Positions 57,503-64,000 of a stretch of DNA of 64,000 nt are shown piece after piece. The stretch covers positions 62,001 through 126,000 of the forward strand of contig NQMI01000126.1 of assembly GCA_002270565.1 (NCBI GenBank), read 5' to 3'. The DNA is from Stenocarpella maydis (taxonomy: Eukaryota; Ascomycota; Sordariomycetes; Diaporthales; Diaporthaceae). A program made the translations under genes and the position numbers. Each line of letters begins with the position of its first letter. The stretch's first letter is position 1. The notes beneath the pieces are model-generated. The model was not told the DNA's origin and did no database searches. It was given only the letters and a program-made list of their open reading frames with translations.

Positions 57503-58751
57503 CTTGGAAGGAATAAGTCAACTCGTCTAGGTGGGAGCCTGCTGCAGCAGCATGGGGAGAGATGGAATCCAGTCTTGAGATTTGAGAGATGTCGTCGAGG
57601 TATGGCCCACCTGAAGCATTAGCGGTCCTCCTTACTGCGGCATACCTAGCAGCTGGCTAAGCCATGCCATACACATTAGCAGGGACTTTGCCCTTGAAAG
57701 GATCTGTCGAATTTACAAAGGCATGGCAGGCCTGGACAAGGGATATTGGTGCCTCACCTTGTTATTAGAAGCCTGGTGTTGTCTGAGGCGGGCAAAGAAA
57801 GCCAGTCAGGCAGGGAAACCATGCAGCCAGCTTGCAAAACGACCTGGTTTGTCTATCTTTCTCGAGACACTGGTTTGTGTTCATTTCTGCAAATTGCCAG
57901 GTGCGAAGTCCATGTGGCATGAAAGGCAGCATGTTGTTCGCCCGGGAACTACCACGTGCTACTTAAGTATCATGGTGAGATCGTAAACAGTCTGTACGGC
58001 TGGTTATTCACATGTTGCGCCCCAACTCGTCTGCCTTGAACCTGTGAAGTAAACCAAGCAATGGTTTGTGAGGGAGCACGGGCATTCTAATTTCAAGACA
58101 ACAATAGCCACGATATGTTTTCCTGCCATGCTAAATCTCTATTCCTGAGCAGGGGACTGTCTCCACGCACGTAGGTCAAGCGCTGGAGTGGGACACCAAG
58201 TGACCATGATCAGTTTGACAGAGTAATGCGTAGAGCTGTGGGGAGCGCGATGAATACATGTGCCTGATGTATTTTCCCGAGTTGGCATATCCCCCGTGCC
58301 CTCGCAGCTGGGGTCCATGACCAAATCGCCTGCTCAACGGGAACTTCTCGCTGGACTGGGCAGATGGCCAGAGGGTATAGAAATCAATGGTGTGGTCATG
58401 AGCCTCTTCAGTAAATAAGGTGATTACAGCAGAAGCTAATGGCGCGAAGACATGGGAATCTTTACTCATTCTCGTGAGAGTAACCGAGAAAACAAGTCCT
58501 GGAGTCAACATGGGCACCCGGATTCCTGCTCAAGGGGTAGGGCTGGTGGTGACTGTTAGTGCGGCCCCTGTGCACGAAACATTGGGCTGGGGCAGCCAGT
58601 GCAACGCCTGTGGAGGGAACTGGTTTTTGGGCTAAACACACGGACTTACAGTTTGAAAAAAACAGCGCCTTCCCTCTTTTGAGAACACCGCACAGACCAT
58701 CACCACCTGCACCTGCCCCTGCCAGCGCCCACGCCAGCAGTGGACGCTGAG
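57503..58751. other. Divergent promoter region
   Basis: 1.25 kb between the proline-rich gene and CSN6. No gene or clear regulatory site recognised. Confidence 0.5.
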
Positions 58752-60628
58752 ATGCCTGCCTGCCGGGCCATGAAGACGCTTCTGGGGTGCTGTTTTGGTC
58801 GGGGTCCTCCCACCCCCCCAACGGCACGACCAGCACCAGCACCAGCACCAGCAACTGTGGGTTGCCGACCTTCTTCTGCCCTGGCCATCTACGGCCCCCC
58901 CTCTCCACCTCCCAACCTACCCCTCCCGCCGCTCCCAACCCGAGCCCGCCACAGCTCGCAGCAGGGGAGCAGCTTGGAGAACACCGTAATCCCGGAGCCG
59001 CAGCAGCCTGATATCTCGCAGCACAACTTCGGGTCGGGCGAGTCCCTCCATTCGGCGGAACTTGACGACCTTGCGGACCTTCGCCAACTGTTGCAAACAA
59101 ACAGCAACCCGTACCAGACTGGTAGCGCCCAGCAGTCCCAAGTCTTGCCCAGCAGCAGCCAACCGTACGTCACTTGCGACTTGCTGCACGCCGATACCTC
59201 GCACCAGACCAACGCCCAACGCATCGGCAGCGACTCGTACGTCCTCTGCAACCCACCTCAGCTGGGCGCCCGCCAGACACGCATCGCCGGCGGCACCAAG
59301 CTCGAATACGGCCTTTGCAAGTCACTGCACCCGCGCGCTCAGCCCAACTCGGACAGGATGGAGTCTGTCATCCTGCACCCGCTGCCCGCCATCTGCATTG
59401 GCGACTACGCGACGAGGCATGCACTGCGGCAGCAAAAGGGCCCGATCGTCGGCGCGCTGTTTGGCCAACAGAATGGCCGCGAGGTTACTATTGAGTTTGC
59501 CTACGAGGCCCAAATCCTAATGGCCGGAGACCAGGTCACCCTAGAGCCAGAATGGTTCGAGACGCGCCTGGAGCAGAGTAAGTTCTGACCCGAGGCCGTT
59601 CCCAGGATACACGACCGTACTGACCTGAAATCATAGTGAGACTCGTGCACAAGGATCGCACCCTCGACCTGGTGGGATGGTTCACCGTCATCCCCCGAGG
59701 CGGCCCAGGAGCACACGTCCTTCCGATCCACAACCAGATCCTCGCTTTCAACGAATCCGCCATCCTGCTCGGATTCCACAGTGAAGAGGTCGGCAAGGAA
59801 TCCGTCGGCGGAAAGCTGCCCTTCTCCGTCTACGAGACCGCATACGAAGTCGACGATGCGGCCAAAGACACCAACACCGAGGGCGAGGACAAGGAGATGA
59901 AGGATGGCGACTCCCAGCTGAAGCTCAAATTCAGGGAGCTCCCATTCACCGTCGAGACGCACGAGGCCGAGATGATTGGATTGACCTCGGTCGCTGGCGC
60001 TGCTGCCAACGCCGCCTCGGAGCGAGTTCAGGAGGAGCTTCTAAAGCTTGACGTCAAGGGCAGGGCAAAGGGCAAGGGCAAGGGCAAGGCGAAACAGGCT
60101 GCCAAGGACGACGATGAGAAGCTTGATCCCGAGAACGCGACCCTCTCCAGAGAGGATCAGGAGATGATCTCGGCTCTCACCACCAAGGCCAACGCGGTCA
60201 AGATGCTGCAGGCTCGGATCGACCTCATCATCAAGTACCTGGAGAAACTTCCACCCCCGTACATGGACGAGGTCAACTCCGAGGTTGCGGCTGGCGGCCA
60301 CACCGAGCCCTCCCAGACCTTACTGCGTCTCGTGCAGGCTCTTGTTCACCGTCTGAGCATCGTCATGCCGTCTGATGCCGAGGCTTTCCAAGAGGAGCTC
60401 CTCAGCGAGGAGAATGATGTCAGCACGATCGAGCTCCTCACTGAGCTCATGAACCGTGCTTCCGAGACCAGAGACATCGGCAAGAAGTTCCACACCATCG
60501 AGACCGAGAAGGCCCACAACAGCCAGCGTGTGGCCACATACGCTACTCAGGGAGCTGGTTTTGGCCACGCTCAGCCCAGCAAGGGCGGCCGACCCGGTTC
60601 CTTGTCCGCAGCTGGCGATCTGATGTAG
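58752..60628 (+). CDS. COP9 signalosome subunit 6 (CSN6)
   Basis: MPN-domain scaffold of the COP9 signalosome, which removes Nedd8 from cullins; CSN6 lacks the JAMM metal site and pairs with CSN5. Exons 58752-59577 and 59637-60628 give 605 residues. The MPN core starts at VILHPLPAICIGDYATRHAL, then KGPIVGALFGQQNGREVTIE, EPEWFETRLEQ, LDLVGWFTVIPRGG and HNQILAFNESAILLGFH. An insert with acidic and GKGKGKAK stretches follows, then C-terminal helices LQARIDLIIKYLEKLP and DVSTIELLTELMNRA. The first about 200 residues are Pro/Ser/Gln-rich and not expected for CSN6. Starting at the in-frame ATG at 59358 (MESVILHPLP) gives 403 residues, closer to the family's usual size. Confidence 0.88.
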
Positions 60629-61689
60629 GGAGGCTCCCCTCCTCGTTTCTCACGTACGACTCTATCAGCAGGGCTGGCGTTGGAAAGGCAATTGGCAATT
60701 ATGGCATTTACGTAAAGCACGAAAGAGCACGGCGTTTTCGGGATCCCACAAAAGGGGGTTGGTCATATCTCATAGACCTTGTATTATGAATCCTTTTGCC
60801 GTGGAGGAAAAATTCGGGAGCGGGTTTAGCTGCTCAGATCGGCTGAGACGCCCTCATAGACAGGTGGCAGCCATTCTCGGCTTTGGCCATGGTCGTCTGA
60901 GGAACTTTGGAAGATTGACCAGTCAGCAGATCAACTCGGCTGCGTGCCCGGCACGGATGGAAAACATTACACCTTTGATAGTTCTGATGGGTTAATCACC
61001 ATGTTAGACTAAAGCACTCATACTTTGCCTAGATTGGAGGGACAGAAAAAATAATAATCATCTGGCTGACACGGAGACAATCCTCTGAGCGTGATCGCAC
61101 GTGCAAAGTGGAGTAGATATTTCCGAGTGAGAAGCTGACCACAACATTCCACACACAGGAAGGTTGTCTCGAGAACTGCAATTAATCAGTCAGCTTTTTG
61201 CGTTAACCTCATTTGAATGAGCCCTTGATTCTGGCAGTAGAAGCAGGGCTTGATTTACATGGTAACAAACGCCTTTTGCAGGCAAGAACACGCTAGAAGA
61301 AGCTGCTATATAGCGATACAACTGTTGCCTGATATTAAGCCAACACAATTCACAACATACCGCCTAGGGTACGAGCAGAAGATTACATGGGTGTGTAAAC
61401 GCGGACTGGCTAAGTTCTTTTGGGCAGGGAAGAAGAATAGAATCTATTCACGTATTCCCGGCGAGCCACGTCTTCTCTCCTTGCTCTGCGCATCCGGTTA
61501 AATGTATCATTAGCTGAAAGTGACTCATTCAGGGATACATGAGAACTAAGATAAGATCTACGCAAACGCTATCAAAGGGATTCCGTGGACTAGGAAAACC
61601 AAAGCCGGAGCCACAGCATCGCTCGGGTAAGATGTGCAGAAGGAAGACGCCAGACGAGGCACCCTGAGCACAAGAATAAAAGCAAGAAT
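60629..61689. other. Convergent intergenic region
   Basis: About 1.06 kb between the 3' ends of CSN6 and the dehydrogenase gene. No gene recognised. Confidence 0.55.
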
Positions 61690-63246
61690 TCACGCCTCGA
61701 TCAAGACCTTGAGCACCATTCTCCCCTCGTCATCGACCGTCCGCCCCGCCAGCTCAAACGCCTGCGCCGCGCTCCCGAGGCCCTTGAAGCGGTGCGTGAC
61801 CATGTCGTCCAGGCTGGGGAGCGCAGACGCGCCGCCCCCGCCCCTGGCCCGAGCGCACAGCAGGCGGATGCCCGTCGGGTAAGTTGAGGCATAGCGGAAG
61901 ACGCCCAGAATGTCGACCTCGGCCAGATGCGCCACCGACAGGGGTAGAGTCTGGATGGGCGTGCCCATCCCGACCATGATGACCTTGCCTCCGGGCCTGG
62001 TGGCGTACAGGGACCTGTGCATGCACACCTCCTTGCCGGTGCACTCGAAGGTGACGTCGAAGCCCTCGTCGTCGTCGTCGTCGGCAGCCAGCGGCGCCAA
62101 GGAGGAGCCCCTGAAGGAGGCGGCGATGATGTCCGCCGCCGTCGCCCTGGCACCCTCGAGCCTGCCGTCCAGCGTCGAGAAGATGCTGCTGGCGGGCGTC
62201 GCGGCGCCGCCGCCCGGGGTCGAGATCCCCGAGACGGAGGAGCTGCTGGATGACACGTGCAGGGGCCGCGGCACGACGTAGCCGTGCGTCGCGAACCCCT
62301 TCTCGAGCGCGTAGTCGACGCGGCCCTGGTCAACGTCGCAGACCGTCACCGTCGTGCAGCCAGACTGCCGGGCCATGGCGGCGGTCAGCAGGCCGACCGT
62401 CCCAGCGCCGAGCACCAGGGCGGTGGACCCGGCCTCGAGCTGCGCGCGGTTCCTGGCGTGGATTGCGACGGAGAGCGGCTCGAGCAGAGCTGCTGCGTCG
62501 AATGAGATACTGTCTGGGAGCCTTGTGCGCCATGTTAGTGCCAGTTGTCGCGGGTTTCGAATGGAATGATGCTCACTTGTGACACCATACCGCCGGATGG
62601 TTGATCCTATCCTGGAGCGTGCCCTGGAAGTGGGGGAACGACTTCGCGCTGCTTCTGAATCTCATCTTCTTGCAGAGGTTATAGCGACCCCTGCGGCATA
62701 TTGAACATTGCCCACAGGCGACGCCGACCTCCAAGGCGACGCGGTCTCCGACCACAAAGCCGTTCACCTGAGGGCCGACGGCTACTACCACCCCGGAGGA
62801 CTCGTGACCGAGCGATAGTGGCTGGCAGGCACAGAGATCGCCATTTGCGAACTTCTTGTAATAAGACACATCCGAGCCGCATATACCGGTCGAACGCAGG
62901 GCTACCTGCAGCTCGCCGAGCCCCGGCTCGCCAAGGGTCCTGTGCTCCTACACGCTTGTGGTCAGCCACTCGGTCGTTGAGAGAAGGTAGGCGGCTCTGC
63001 TGTCAGCCGCTCGGCAAGCCCCGCTTGCCAAAACGGGTAGGGGGTCTGCGTACGCGGCCAGTAGGGCGTGAGATCTTGTGGAACGGTGAGATTGTCAAGG
63101 TCACAGCCCGAACCAGAGAACCAAGTAGAATCCCGGCAACTCACCAATCGCAAGTCCTTTGGTCCATGCAAAACGGATGCGCTGACCTTTGAGGCCCTGG
63201 CGTAGGGAAGCTGTGGGGGCTCCTGAACCATGGCAGACGGCGCCAT
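61690..63246 (-). CDS. Sorbitol/xylitol-dehydrogenase-like zinc MDR enzyme
   Basis: Oxidises a polyol to a ketose with NAD(P)+; cytosolic. Exons on the minus strand: 63246-63145, 62947-62577, 62521-61690; 434 residues. Motifs: STGICGSDVSYYKK (catalytic-zinc Cys), LGHESSGVVVAVG (His-Glu), CGQCSICRRGRYNLC (four structural-zinc Cys), PDSISFDAAALLEPLSVAIH, and the Rossmann fold VLGAGTVGLLTAAMARQSGC with a following Asp (DVDQGR) that fits NAD+. The stretch between the second and later Rossmann strands is expanded by about 50 low-complexity residues (SSSSSSVSGISTPGGG, then five Asp), which lengthens the protein beyond the usual 350-380. Intron 1 is 197 nt. Exact substrate (sorbitol, xylitol, arabinitol) is not fixed. 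Confidence 0.88.
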
Positions 63247-64000
63247 GCTTGACGCGCGGGATGAGTGTGGGATGGGAGGGTAGTTTTGTGGGCGTGTATT
63301 GGTGCAGTCGCAAGGAAGGGGACCCGAGAAGGAGGAACAGTTCGTGGGGGGCAATTGTCCCCTGGGCCAGGCAACTGGAGAGCAAGATATGAGTGACACT
63401 TGTCGGAAATGCAAGTAATATCTCCTTCAGACAGGAGTGCAACCCATATGTCGGAGCAATGGAAGATGAAGAGAGGAGAAGGGAGTCGATAACCTGAAGG
63501 AGGAACGCCATTTATCTCTCATCAAGCACTCCAGCTATGCCACGCCTCGAGGACAAAGACCTTGGGCGAAAGGGTGGTTTACCGCCTGAGGTGCTCATTT
63601 TGGAATTTTCGTCCCGGCGAGCCACAGCTCTTCCGGGTCCAAGTTGACATGGCCGACACGCAGCATGCGTGCTCGTAACAGACGTTGCCATTCCTGGTAT
63701 TCGCGAGACAAGGTGGGAAAGGTCGAGTGGCGGGATAAGCTATCCACTGAGGGGGGGGAGAGGCAACGGCCGGATGAACTTCGTGTGGTTGATTCAGAAG
63801 CCCGCCTTAGAGCAGCGTTAGACACCCACGAGTCCGCCAGTCATCTCTCGACGACTTATCAGACCGTGAACGGAGCTTCATGCTGCGGATGCAAGGATAT
63901 TCGTTTCTACCCGAGCCTATTTGGCAGAAAAAGAGGGTTCCTGCGTGAATGCTGGCCCCGGTCAGAATATAGTTTGGCTCTCTTCACCCCGCCCACCGGA
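63247..64000. other. Right-edge interval
   Basis: Dehydrogenase promoter and unassigned DNA. A minus-strand frame at 63595-63825 (76 codons) ends EELWLAGTKIPK and might be the end of a gene lying beyond the window, but there is no support. Confidence 0.45.

Noticed and set aside
63595..63825. 76-codon minus-strand frame near the right edge
   Set aside because: Could be the end of a gene outside the window, but nothing within the window supports it.
1..64000. tRNA, rRNA and CRISPR features
   Set aside because: I looked for T-loop GGTTCRA motifs in tRNA context, rRNA-like stretches and spaced repeats and found none convincing.

Overview
This window is nuclear DNA from a filamentous ascomycete (Pezizomycotina, most likely Sordariomycetes). 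The evidence is: many short spliceosomal introns with GTRAGT donors and CTRAC branch points; typical fungal families (Zn2Cys6 factor, homeobox/C2H2 factor, fungal RBR ligase, AAT permease); GC-rich coding DNA; and one AT-rich block whose decayed genes carry the C-to-T stop codons expected from repeat-induced point mutation (RIP).

Layout. 1-4480 is the AT-rich, RIP-like block. It holds a hAT transposase relic and a decayed multi-exon gene of unknown family on the minus strand, and a decayed histone-H3-like reading on the plus strand. All are interrupted by short introns sharing a doubled TATCCTAAT branch-point motif. From about 4500 the DNA is GC-rich. 6.4-20.5 kb has an amino-acid permease, an acetamidase/formamidase, histidinol-phosphatase (HIS2), a large homeobox + C2H2 protein with C-terminal internal repeats, and a secreted beta-propeller lactonase. 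20.5-24.9 kb is gene-poor and contains a 763-bp exact duplication across a single N, probably an assembly artefact. 25.0-27.2 kb is a Zn2Cys6 factor, followed by 5.6 kb with no recognisable gene. 32.8-34.1 kb is a conserved fungal gene broken by one in-frame TGA. 36.8-39.8 kb is an RBR ubiquitin ligase. 40.2-50.0 kb is a compact housekeeping block: tRNA-guanine transglycosylase, CEF1/CDC5, BRE2/ASH2, a one-helix membrane protein and NSE1. 52.1-63.2 kb has a nine-exon multipass membrane protein, a small Cys-rich protein, a proline-rich protein with a conserved C-terminal domain, CSN6 and a sorbitol-dehydrogenase-like enzyme.

The genes do not form one pathway. There is no polyketide, NRPS or terpene core, so I see no biosynthetic cluster. 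Local logic is visible in the amidase/HIS2 divergent promoter, where GATA-type nitrogen sites lie nearer the amidase and a TGACTCA cross-pathway-control site lies nearer HIS2.

The most striking signal is that two unrelated genes, the permease and the lactonase, contain clearly related 159-163 nt introns. A third permease intron shares the same 5' end. These look like introner-like elements, that is, introns that multiply and insert into genes. Exon coordinates below were read by eye from splice signals and frame continuity; function calls rest on family recognition without database searches.
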